NCBI GenBank assembly: GCA_015501055.1
Contig: JADNYV010000001.1
Span: forward strand, 1-64,000
Source of the DNA: Mucidula mucida
Lineage: Eukaryota; Basidiomycota; Agaricomycetes; Agaricales; Physalacriaceae
Reading direction: 5' to 3'
DNA length: 64,000 nucleotides
In this document: one piece after another, positions 22,557 through 32,101 of the stretch
Layout: each line of letters opens with the position of its first letter
Numbering within the stretch: position 1 is the stretch's first letter
Notes under the pieces: generated by a model
Told to the model about the DNA's origin: nothing
Seen by the model: only the letters and a program-made list of their open reading frames with translations
The model's database searches: none
Translations under genes and position numbers: made by a program

Positions 22557-25554
22557 TTACAGCTTGTCGTAGTATGTATCGAGAGAAGGAATATCGGGCT
22601 AAATTAGATCTGTGAGCCTGGAGGCCACCTGAGAACAGCCGCTCGCTTACCTTGAGACCCTTGCGTGTTCGGATGCCGGTGACGAGTTCTTCGAGCTTGG
22701 AACCCTTGTCGAGAGGAGCTGAGGCATGAAGTTAGTAACGAAACACAGAACAGAAGTTAGAGCGCTTACATCCGTTCATCAGCTCCCAGTGGTCGAACAC
22801 ACACTGCGGGAAGGCCTGGCCGGCGGTGTGTTGTCGGAGTTCACCGTTGAAGCCAAACGACTCCATGACAGGGAGGAAAGCCTTGACAGTGAACATGGGC
22901 GTTCCTGGCCTCTGCTCTTCGCTGAAGACCTGTCCACGACGCTTGTTCAAGCAAGAGTAGATACCACCAATAGCGTTTTCGGGACATTGGATTTCGACTT
23001 GGTATATGTTAGTTTTGCTGTTTCCTCGACCACGAATGAAATCGTACCCTGATATATGGGCTCCTGGAGACCGGGGGTGGCCAACAAGCAAGCAGCATAG
23101 CAGACACGACGACATGTGGGAATGATTTGTCCTCCACCGCGATGAATGGCATCAGCGTGTAACTGTATACTGTCAGCACAAAGAATGAACGCGATTGCCA
23201 ACTTGACTTACCGTAACATCAAGCACGTTAAATCGGATACCACGCATGTTCTCTTCAGCGCAGACACCTTCTTTTGTTGCCCACTGGAAGGCGGCAACGC
23301 AAGAATCCTTGATTTCGTTGAGGTACTGTACTCCTTTGGTGACATCGACCATCAAGTTGGGACCAGTAGTATCGGGGCCGAAACACCAAATCTTCCTGGC
23401 ATCGGTAACATCCCAACCAAACTCGTCAGCCATAACACGGGCACGGGCCTTGAAATCGTCACGGGAAGAAACCTTGCCGTCCTCGATAGCCTTGGTGAGC
23501 TCCTCGTCTATGGGCATCGCCTTGACGTAGAGACGATTGTGCTTGTTCTGCGACTTGGACAGGGCGACAATGGAAGACTCAGCCCGGACGGTCTCGCGGT
23601 AGGGCACAACGGGGTCGGAGATCTTGAGGGGAACACCGGCGTGGTCTTCTTGGAGATCCTATAACGCGTGTCAATACAAAATAATATAACGAGAGAAAAA
23701 GTCGTCACCTTCAGACAGATTTCCAAGTGCAATTCACCAGCACCAGCAACGATATGTTCACCAGTCTCGTTGATCCATGCCTGCACGCAAGGGTCTGACT
23801 TGGAGAGACGCTTCAGACCTTCGACGAGTTTTGGGAGATCGGCAGCGTTCTTGACCTCAACAGCGACCTGGACGACGGGGGAGACGGAGAACCTCATGAC
23901 CTTCATGTTGTGGGCAGTCTCGGACGTCGTCAAAGTACCGCTCTTCAACAAGAACTGATCGATACCGACAAGACCAACGATGTTACCAGCCGGGCAATCT
24001 TCAATAGGCTCGATGTAACGACCCATCATCAAGATTGTGCGCTGAATGGACTTGATGAAGAGATCGTCCTTCTTTCCGGGAAGGTAGTTGGGACCTTGGA
24101 TACGGATCTTGGGACCGGACTTGACGGTGCCCGAGAAGACACGACCAAAGGCGTAGAAACGTCCTTTATCGGAAGTCGGCACCATCTTGGATACGTAGAG
24201 GACAAGAGGACCCTTGGGATCACAATCCCTGATACCGATGGCGGACTCGTCGTCCATGGGGCCCTCGTAGAGGGTCTCTACACGGTAGCGCTGAGCGGTG
24301 GCGGGGGACGGAAGATTGATGACTATCATCTCCAAGAGGGAGTCACCGGCGGGAAGGAATTTGCGCATAACGACTTTGAGGAGGGCCTTGCCTTCGAGGT
24401 CGCGCTCTTCCTGGGTCAGCTTGACGTCAAGCTTCTCCAACATGGGGCCCATGGCATCCTTCTTGAAGTTCATGACGGCATCGAAGATTTTGAAGATGGG
24501 GTCGAGAACGAACATGTTGAAGGCACGTTCGAGCTGCTTGCCGTTGTCGGCGGTGCCTTTGGTGGTCCACTTCTTCGTGGCAGGGTTGAAGTAGTTGTCG
24601 CCCCAGAGCTTCAACATCATCTTCTCCTTGTCTACACCGAATTTCTTGGCGTAGCGAGCGGCGAACTGCCTGAGAGTGAAACCCCATCCGTGAAGACCCG
24701 AAGCGAAGGCGACGGTACCCTTTTCAGGATACACCTGGACATCACCGAGAGTCTCGTCGTGGTAGGTGGAAATGATGACGTTGACAGACTCGACGGTACG
24801 CTGGAAGGACTGGAAGAGGGATTCCTTATCGACCTGCAACTCGAGAAGGGCGCGATCGACTTTGTTGATGACAACGACGGGCTTGATACGCTCGGTCAGG
24901 GCTTGACGGAGTACAGTTTCTGTCTGCACGCAGACACCCTCGACACAGTCAACAACGACGAGAGCACCGTCAGTGACACGGAGGGCAGCGGTGACCTCTG
25001 ATGAGAAATCGACGTGTCCGGGAGAATCGATCAAGTTGATCAAGAACTCGTTTCCTGGCGATATGTCAGAAAAACAAGTTCATGGATCATGAGCAAGATC
25101 GAACCTTCGGTCTTTTGCTTGATAGAGGACAGTTCCTCCTTGTCCACCTCGAAATACATGGAAATTGCGGTGGACTTGATGGTAATACCACGCTCTTTTT
25201 CGTCTTCTCTTGTGTCGGTAAACCGCATGTCACCAGCCTTGGCTGAGGCAATGATACCGGCTTTCGACACCAGAGAGTCGGTGAGTGTTGACTTTCCGTG
25301 GTCGACTGTAATGTATCATGAGAGCGATTCCGGTGAAAAAACTTGCAGCACTCACCATGAGCGATGACACTCATGTTACGAATATTCGTAGGCTTGTCCA
25401 TAAGGCCACGAATCTGATCTGCGCGATAGTACGAGCATTACAACGACGAAATAGATTGGATTTCTGTACGACTTGCCTACGGTGAAGTTACTACAAGACG
25501 AAAAATTTCCATCAGTACCGAGCAGATAAGCGAGCAGAGCAGGACGTACACCAT
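22557..25554 (-). CDS. Translation elongation factor 2 (eEF2)
   Basis: Ten exons on the minus strand sum to exactly 842 aa, the length of yeast eEF2: 25550-25554, 25477-25490, 25356-25418, 25105-25305, 23709-25054, 23212-23658, 23048-23162, 22770-22997, 22651-22718, 22557-22598. It moves peptidyl-tRNA from A to P site using GTP. Visible motifs are [17 protein letters not shown]1 AHVDHGKST, G3 DSPGHVDF, G4 NKVD, and the diphthamide loop [15 protein letters not shown] with the His that becomes diphthamide. The end is YYDKL. The first exon is 5 nt and the second 14 nt. The intron after exon 2 is GC-AG with the consensus donor G/GCAAGT. All other introns are GT-AG, 49-59 nt. No defects are seen. 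Confidence 0.98.
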
Positions 25555-26178
25555 GGTGTCTAGATTTTACAGATGGCGCTAGGGAAAGGTTTTAGAACAA
25601 CCTCAGTTGTCTGCAGCAGTCGTACAGCCGTGGAACAACTGCAGAGAGTGTGAGATGATGTATTTTCAAGGCGGTTACCAATATGTCTTATCGATCAGCT
25701 TGAGGGCCGGCCTTTTATACAGACACGTGATGCTTTTTTTGCGGGACCGACGCGCCACTCAAGTCAGTCTTCGGCGCCGCTCTCCAACTTGGGAGGATAC
25801 GGAAGCGCAAGACAATGGACCAAGATGTGGACCCGTTGATTTCTGATAAGGAGTGACTGTATTTTGAGACACGGACTGACATTGACAACTCGCAAGCGCA
25901 AACGGGCTACAGTCTATAGGGCCTAGGTCGGATCCAGCTTTGAGTGAGTAAGCTTCGATATCCTGCCTCGAATACGCATCGCTATCTCCAAATCAGTACT
26001 CAAAATTGGCATTTCCTTCAACAATTAGTTTTGTCCGCTCAAATGACTTGAAAGTTCCCAGTCGCTGATGTTCGTAAAAAGGTCATCAATTGTAAAAAAA
26101 AGTCCAAGCCAAATCTCGATGGAAACTACTACTATCCGAAACCAACACCATCCTTGCCTTCCAAATTGCGGAAACTAT
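25555..26178. other. eEF2 5' flank and outer edge of the inverted duplication
   Basis: 25555-25917 is the upstream region of eEF2 and is unique in the window. From about 25918 the sequence (CCTAGGTCGGATCCAGCTTTGAGT) matches the complement of 55544-55567, marking the outer end of arm 1. No gene is seen before the secreted-protein gene. Confidence 0.6.
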
Positions 26179-26697
26179 CTACTTGTTGTAGTAGCAGATG
26201 TAGTGGTCACCGCAAGGACCGTCGCCAGAGTTGGGGTAGTTGAAGCGCCAGCGGTCGCTAATGTACACGAGTCAATATCTAATAGTTTACCGCTTGAATG
26301 AGGAGAGCTTACCCTTCATCGACCATGTCGTCTGGGTTACCCCAGCTCTGGTCGCCATGTCGGCTACCTCCTTTGCCAATGTAGCAAATGTCTATGAAAG
26401 AGTCAAGTTCAACGCAACTTCGCGAGAGCACGAGTCTTACAGTGTCCGGGGCAGGCATTGTTGTGACCATCGGTGGAGCCAAAGTTCAACTTCCACCGGT
26501 CACCTTGGTCAACGACAAGGTCGGGATTGCCATACGAAGTCTCGCGCTTCGTAACCACGTCCTGAAGACACAAATCGTGAGGAACTACTACAACATCAGA
26601 AAACGATAGCACGTACAGACTCGACGATGGGGCTGGGAAGAGCAAGAGCACCGAGAACAAGAGTCGTCAATGCGATGAAAGAAGTGGAGAAATGCAT
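26179..26697 (-). CDS. Small secreted protein with duplicated CxxHYICY module, copy A
   Basis: Four exons (26617-26697, 26441-26561, 26313-26391, 26179-26257) give 119 aa; all introns are GT-AG, 49-55 nt. Residues 1-20 are a signal peptide (MHFSTSFIALTTLVLGALAL). A Lys-Arg pair at 32-33 is a likely Kex2 site, leaving an 86-residue mature chain. That chain is a tandem repeat: a SxGNPDxxVDxGDRW motif (from 36 and from 83, offset 47), then CxxHYICY (Cys 64/70 and 109/115). The four Cys could form two disulfides. I do not recognise the family. It is divergent from copy B across a 1.4-kb spacer. The fourfold conservation of exons and splice sites argues that the gene matters. Confidence 0.85.
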
Positions 26698-26791
26698 TGC
26701 GTTAAGAGGTTGAGATTGAAGTGATTGAAGAAATCAAGTGAAGAAAACTGCGAAAGAAGCAGAATGAAGAAGCAGGACATAAACGACGGCC

Positions 26792-26798
26792 TTTTATA
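26792..26798 (-). promoter_or_regulatory. TATA box of secreted-protein gene A
   Basis: TATAAAA on the minus strand, followed by GGCC as in copies B and D, about 95 bp upstream of the start codon. Confidence 0.65.
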
Positions 26799-27973
26799 AG
26801 AGAACAAAATGCCAAGTCCCGACTGATACGGTACCGCCTCGTGCAAAACGGTGTTCGTTACAAGTTGGCCATCAGCGCTCAGCAGTGTGAAATGGTTGAA
26901 CAGCCGTAAGTAAATGTCGCCAAGTAAGCTGTATGGGGTATTTTACTGAAACTGGTAAATGAAGCGCGCAAGCGTTCCCAAAAAGGCGTTGAAGCTCAAG
27001 CGCTTGCGGATGTCTTTCCGACGAAGAGAAATGAGTATGACCAGCTCCGGAAACACGAAACGAGTAGTATTGAGACCCTGAAAACGCGAGTAGTTCGTGG
27101 AGGCATCGGTACCCATTATCAGTTAAGCAGCGAGTGGTAGAGGAGAGAACAAGTCGATGAGGCGCCACAGTCAAGACTCTTTTCCGCAGGGCGGACGCAT
27201 CCAGAGTTTTGACAAAGCACATTGAGGCGAGTCCAGGTAGACGTCCCAAAGGAAGCTAGCGGCGTTTCAAGCTCACAGATATGTGCAGGGAAGCCGAAAA
27301 GCCTAAAACAAGGTGGTGGTTGAAAGAGCTGTGTTCAGGGACGAAATAACAACGGCAAATCTTGCGCCAATCCATACAAACGGCAATTCCCGTGCTATCT
27401 TGAACTCTCACTGCCACTGCCACTCCTCCAAACGTTCCATTTTCCCGAAGGCACTGGCAGTTTCTTGGCGCTGAGTCGTATCTAGTCGTGTTTGAACAGA
27501 ATAATTGGACGTCAGATTCGAGGCGCACGAAGGCTTGCGGCAGTGCTTCAACACTACTACCGACTCGGGTTTCTCGCTCTGCGCAAATGAATACGCGAAA
27601 GGACACCTTCATCCGCGGGTATCGCGATCCTACGAAGCGACTTATCGGAGATCTTGCAACGTCATCATACGCAGGTTGGCTTTGAAAATACCTCTTTTGT
27701 CTACTCGTTCGAGGAATTTTTTCTTTACTTCGCCGTCTGCCGCACGTACGAGATGCGTACCAGCGGCGCCGATCCACGATACTTTACTCGGACGAAATGG
27801 TCCGTACTTGTCGCTGTGTCACGTTGACCACCTGGACTCTCTGCAGAATGTCTTGCCGATAATGCAGGCCTCAACCCGTGTTTCGCGATGTTCGTGGACT
27901 ATAGCGGTACTTTTTCCTGTGTATTTGTCTTCTCTTTTTGTTTGAGGGTGCAGGAGGCTCCACAATCCTCTCG

Positions 27974-27980
27974 TATAAAA
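27974..27980 (+). promoter_or_regulatory. TATA box of secreted-protein gene B
   Basis: TATAAAAGGCC at 101 bp before the ATG. The stretch from here to the ATG, including TCATTCTGCTCC, is shared with the other three copies. Confidence 0.7.
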
Positions 27981-28074
27981 GGCCATCGTTTTCGTCCTAC
28001 TTCCTCATTCTGCTCCTTTCGCAGTTTTCTTCACTTGATTTCTTCAATCACTTCACTCTCAACCTCTTAACGCA

Positions 28075-28584
28075 ATGCATTTCTCAACTTCTTTCATCGC
28101 ATTGACGACTCTTGTTCTCGGTGCTCTTGCTCTTCCCAGCCCCATCGTCGACTCTGTATGTGCTTTGACTTCTTGGCGTACACCTACTTACATCGTGGAT
28201 CCAGGACGTGGTTACGAAGCGCGAGACTTCGCATGGCAATCCCGACCTTGTCGTTGACCAAGGTGACCGGTGGAAGTTGAACTTTGGCTCCACCGATGGT
28301 CACAGCAATGCCTGCCCCGGACACTGTAAGACTCGCGCTCTAGCGAAGTCGCGTTAAACTTAACTCTTTCCTAGACATTTGCTACATTGGCAAAGGAGGC
28401 AGCCGACATGGCGACCAGAGCTGGGGTAACCCAGATGACATGGTCGATGAAGGGTAAGCTCTCCTTATGCAAGCGGTAAACTAGACATTGACCCGTGTGT
28501 ATTAGCGACCGCTGGCGCTTCAACTACCCCAACTCTGGTGACGGTCCTTGCGGCGACCACTACATCTGCTACTACAACAAGTAG
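28075..28584 (+). CDS. Small secreted protein with duplicated CxxHYICY module, copy B
   Basis: Four exons (28075-28155, 28205-28325, 28375-28453, 28506-28584) give 119 aa with the same phases and exon lengths as copy A (81, 121, 79, 79 nt). Differences from A are few: Asp for Glu at 26, His for Tyr at 37 and Ser for Asn at 61. Signal peptide, Lys-Arg at 32-33, both GDRW motifs and all four Cys are kept. It is the counterpart of copy C in arm 2. The methylisocitrate lyase gene starts 356 bp downstream on the same strand. Confidence 0.85.
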
Positions 28585-28940
28585 ATGTTCTTGGAAGCCT
28601 GGGTTACATACGAACGCACCATATTTAACGTATCCTCGTAGTGTGGGCTCTTATTTGATTGTTTCTTTTTTAAATGACTTCGTCTGAGTAAGGCTCTATC
28701 GTCTTGCCGAACTGGACCGTCCGGACAAATATGTCACTAAATGTCTGCCCAGCGGTGCAGTAGCCTTGAGCCTTGGCAATGATTGATTGAGTCGCCGTCC
28801 AACTCGGAACGTCAACGGCAGGTCACGATGGCTTTAACCGGAACCATCTTGGCCCTCACCGGTCACCGATCACATATAAGCTAACCCGTGTGTCGCCAGT
28901 TGGCTGTCTGTAACCGTATCTTAGCTGTCGCTTTCTAGCA

Positions 28941-31208
28941 ATGCTGAGGACGCGCCCAATTTGCGGCTACTTGTTCTCCTCGGGACGATCACTACGCGCC
29001 ATGTCGTCGACGACACAATCATTACCACTGGATCCGCCTTCCCCAGATGTCGAAGCGCAACTCTTCCAGGATAGGGTTACAAATATGGAGGCATTCTTCT
29101 CGAGTCCGCGATTCGCCAACATCAAGAGGCCCTACTCAGCCGCGTCTGTCGTGGTCAAACAGGGCTCGCTTCCTGTGGTCCCCCTCCCCGCAACATTACT
29201 CGCTGACAAACTCTTTGGCGTGCTTAACCGTGCCGCGGAAGCAAAGAAACCTGTTCATACTATGGGCGCTATCGACCCCGTTCAAATGACGCAAATGGCT
29301 CGCCACCAAGAGATCGTCTATATATCCGGATGGGCCGCGTCCAGCGTTTTGACGACCGCAAGTAATGAAGTTGGACCCGATCTTGGGTGCGTCACCTTTC
29401 AACATGCCAGTTTCGTGCGAGCTCAACGGGATGCATAGTGACTATCCTTACACGACCGTGCCCAATCAAGTCCAACGGATATTCCGCGCTCAACAACTAC
29501 ACGACAAGAAACATTATGATGAGCGCATGAGCGCCTCTCCCGAAGCCAGAGCGAAGATGGAATACGTCGATTATCTACGGCCTATTGTTGCTGATGCTGA
29601 TACCGGGTACGCCTCGTCTGGAACGACGTGGCATGAAGCTCATCTACGCTGTTTAGACACGGTGGTCTATCCGCTGTGATGAAACTTGTCAAACTCTTCG
29701 CCGAATCTGTACTGCACTTTCTCTTTTCTCGTACTTCCCGCTCATGCCCTTGACAGGGTGCAGCTGGTATCCATATGGAGGACCAACTTCATGGTGGGAA
29801 GAAGTGCGGACATCTAGGCGGCAAAGTTCTCGTACCAACGTCAACTCACATTTCTCGCCTGGTCGCTTCCCGGTTCCAATTAGACCTGATGAAGTCGACG
29901 ATGCTTCTCATTGCACGCACAGACTCGGAATCCGGCAAACTGCTCTCTTCGAATGTGGATGTCGCGGATCAAGAATTCATACTTGGGACGACAAAGGAAG
30001 ACAGCAAAGCTCTTGCGCAGGTTTTATCGGAAGCTGAGGCTTCTGGTGCCACCAATGCGGATATCGAAGAATTAGAGGCTATCTGGACGTCGCAGCACCC
30101 CTTGTGCACATTTAATGAGGGTGAGTGCGGATGTACTCCTCCATCCGACCATCACTGACAGGGTTCAGCGGTCGAGAAGGCCTTCAATAACTCTGCTATT
30201 GAAGACAAAACCGCGGCTTATGATTCGTACCTAAAGGCAGTCGTCGGTAAATCTACTGATGACGCTCGTAGCGTCGCTGAGGATATCCTTGGCCACAAAG
30301 TCTTCTGGAATAGCGACCGTACGTCTTCTGTTCTCGTTCATTGAGTTGTCAACTCACACCTACGTCGACAGTCGCACGTACGAAGGAAGGTTACTATCAT
30401 TGTACTGGCGGTATTGAGGTTGGTCGCCATCCTATATACAGACATTTTTCACATATTCGGATTGTAGCCCGCGATAAAGCGAGCTATGGCCTTTGCGCCT
30501 TATGCCGATCTGCTTTGGTTAGAGACAAAGAAGCCTGATTTGGAGCAAGCGCGATTCTTTGCTCGTAAGATACGGGAGACGTATCCTGGCAAGTGAGTTC
30601 ATGCATGTTTCTCTTTGTGGTCCTCTCGTTGAGCCTCGAGTCAGGATGTTCGTGTACAACCTTAGCCCGAGTTTCAACTGGTCCGCACATGGGTTCTCAG
30701 GTAGGTCGCGTTTTATATATCATGAGCTTTAGTTTTTGACGTTGAAACTAGATGCTGATTTGAAGAACTTCGTGTGGGACCTGGCGAAGGAAGGGTGCGT
30801 TGCTCGTTGATCGTGGACTCCCGACATCTAATGCAGTATCTCAGTTTCGTGTTGCAGTTGATATCACTCGCTGGTCTACACAGTGGCGCAGCGGCGACTG
30901 GCGAGTTGCTTCTTTCCTCTGGTGATTTGTATTGATACATATCAATTTCTAGCTGAGCTTGCAGCCCGCTATAAGGAAGACGGTATGCTTGCTTACGTAG
31001 AACTCGTCCAGCGTAAGGAGAAGGCTATTGGTTGTGACGTCCTGACGCACCAGAAATGGTTTGTCCTTCATCTTTCGCCAGCTTAACACTCATCTCATGT
31101 TCTCGAAGGAGTGGCGCCAATTACATCGATAGTATTCTATCGACGGTTTCATCTGGTTCCTCGAGCACATCTTCTATCGGAAAGGATTCGACGGAGCACT
31201 CCTTCTGA
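28941..31208 (+). CDS. 2-methylisocitrate lyase, mitochondrial (isocitrate lyase superfamily)
   Basis: Twelve exons give 570 aa: 28941-29386, 29439-29606, 29657-29708, 29757-30120, 30169-30318, 30372-30418, 30468-30592, 30645-30700, 30752-30794, 30845-30900, 30953-31058, 31109-31208. It cleaves 2-methylisocitrate to pyruvate and succinate in the methylcitrate cycle for propionyl-CoA. The active-site loop KKCGH is present, preceded by EDQLHG, which I associate with fungal methylisocitrate lyases; classic isocitrate lyases read EDQAPGT. A presequence-like start ([20 protein letters not shown]) and no peroxisomal tail agree with mitochondria. Other motifs are [17 protein letters not shown] and [14 protein letters not shown]. 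The intron at 30901-30952 is GC-AG (G/GCGAGT). The gene is intact here but deleted from arm 2. Isocitrate lyase remains the alternative. Confidence 0.9.
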
Positions 31209-32101
31209 AAGGCTTTCAGTAATCTTACTTACACTGTGTATCGAGCATTTTGACTTGCCTTAAAACGATGTATCAATTACCTAGCAGGATCACTCTAACG
31301 TCCTAAAACAAAGTCATCCAATCAAGATCGATCAGAAGTGACCTATGAAGGATCTTGTATGGATCTTCCCAATTGATCAACAACTTGACTTGTACTTTCT
31401 GTGGCGTGAAGCTTGTCAGCACTGGTTGAACATTTTAAGCAACACTATTGAATCAAGAGTCAACGGGATACAAGTACATAATGTAGATAGTACGAGATCT
31501 AAAACAGTCATGGTCCTCCATCTCCATTGTCAGTCCTAGGGTTAGGGTTGGGACCCTCTTCCGACCAAAAAAAGAGGCCCACCCAGCCAGAGTGGCCAAA
31601 GTGGGACAGGAAAATATTGAGACGGTGCATAAGCCGAAGCCTATACAAGCCGCAGACACCCTCTGTATGGACAGGGTCGCCGTGCTATGAAGGATCTCCA
31701 CGGCCCATAAATCCGGGACATGAAGGGACTTATGCCATCAAGGTAAGTATGAGTTGTTGAGATGTTGGATGGAGGGCTTTATACTGTTGATGGTGCGCAC
31801 GGACCATGTGCAGGGCTGGTGCTTTGCGCACGGACCACAAGCGATCATGAATCGGGTGATACTGTTACACTCTAATTCTTGCTTGGAATATCCTCTGAGC
31901 GCGTAAAGCAACATCGCTGTTTACTACCCACTCGTAACTCAGTTGAACATTTTTGTTTCCCAAAAAGGATAATCACCACGTAGAGACGTCCTCGATCACT
32001 CGGCCCAGACTCAGCCTTTGCCACTTGACCACAACCATCTCCAGTTGATCTCCAGTCTTTGACTCTTACTACTTGCGCGTTGTAAACGACTTCAGTCTAG
32101 T
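31209..32101. other. Inner end of duplication arm 1 and intergenic DNA
   Basis: 31345-31812 is duplicated, inverted, at 52133-52600. It contains CTAGGGTTAGGGTTGGG near 31538, about two TTAGGG units, and a short repeat GCGCACGGACCA near 31796 and 31828. The open frames here are mirrored by open frames in arm 2, but I see no protein family. 31813-32101 is the upstream region of the E2 gene. Confidence 0.5.

Larger units (their letters stand above)
25918..31812 (+). repeat. Inverted duplication, arm 1 (about 5.9 kb)
   Basis: This arm matches the complement of 52133-55567 from end to end. Order here is: outer flank, gene A (minus), bidirectional spacer, gene B (plus), methylisocitrate lyase gene, then a roughly 400-bp block with a TTAGGG-like motif. 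In arm 2 the lyase gene is missing. The spacers and TATA regions of A and B match those of D and C respectively. The secreted-protein exons are the best conserved parts. Confidence 0.92.

Noticed and set aside
23910..25001. A 363-aa open frame on the plus strand across eEF2
   Set aside because: It is the antisense shadow of the long eEF2 exon; the minus-strand reading is a perfect eEF2.
27488..27945. Open frames between secreted genes A and B, partly shared with arm 2
   Set aside because: Frames differ between the arms through indels and carry no motif; the spacer is better read as a divergent promoter region.
28941..31208. Isocitrate lyase pseudogene
   Set aside because: Short open frames at first suggested decay, but twelve exons join in frame to 570 aa with all motifs once a GC-AG intron is allowed.
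31530..31560. A true telomere end
   Set aside because: Only about two TTAGGG units, and ordinary genes continue on both sides.
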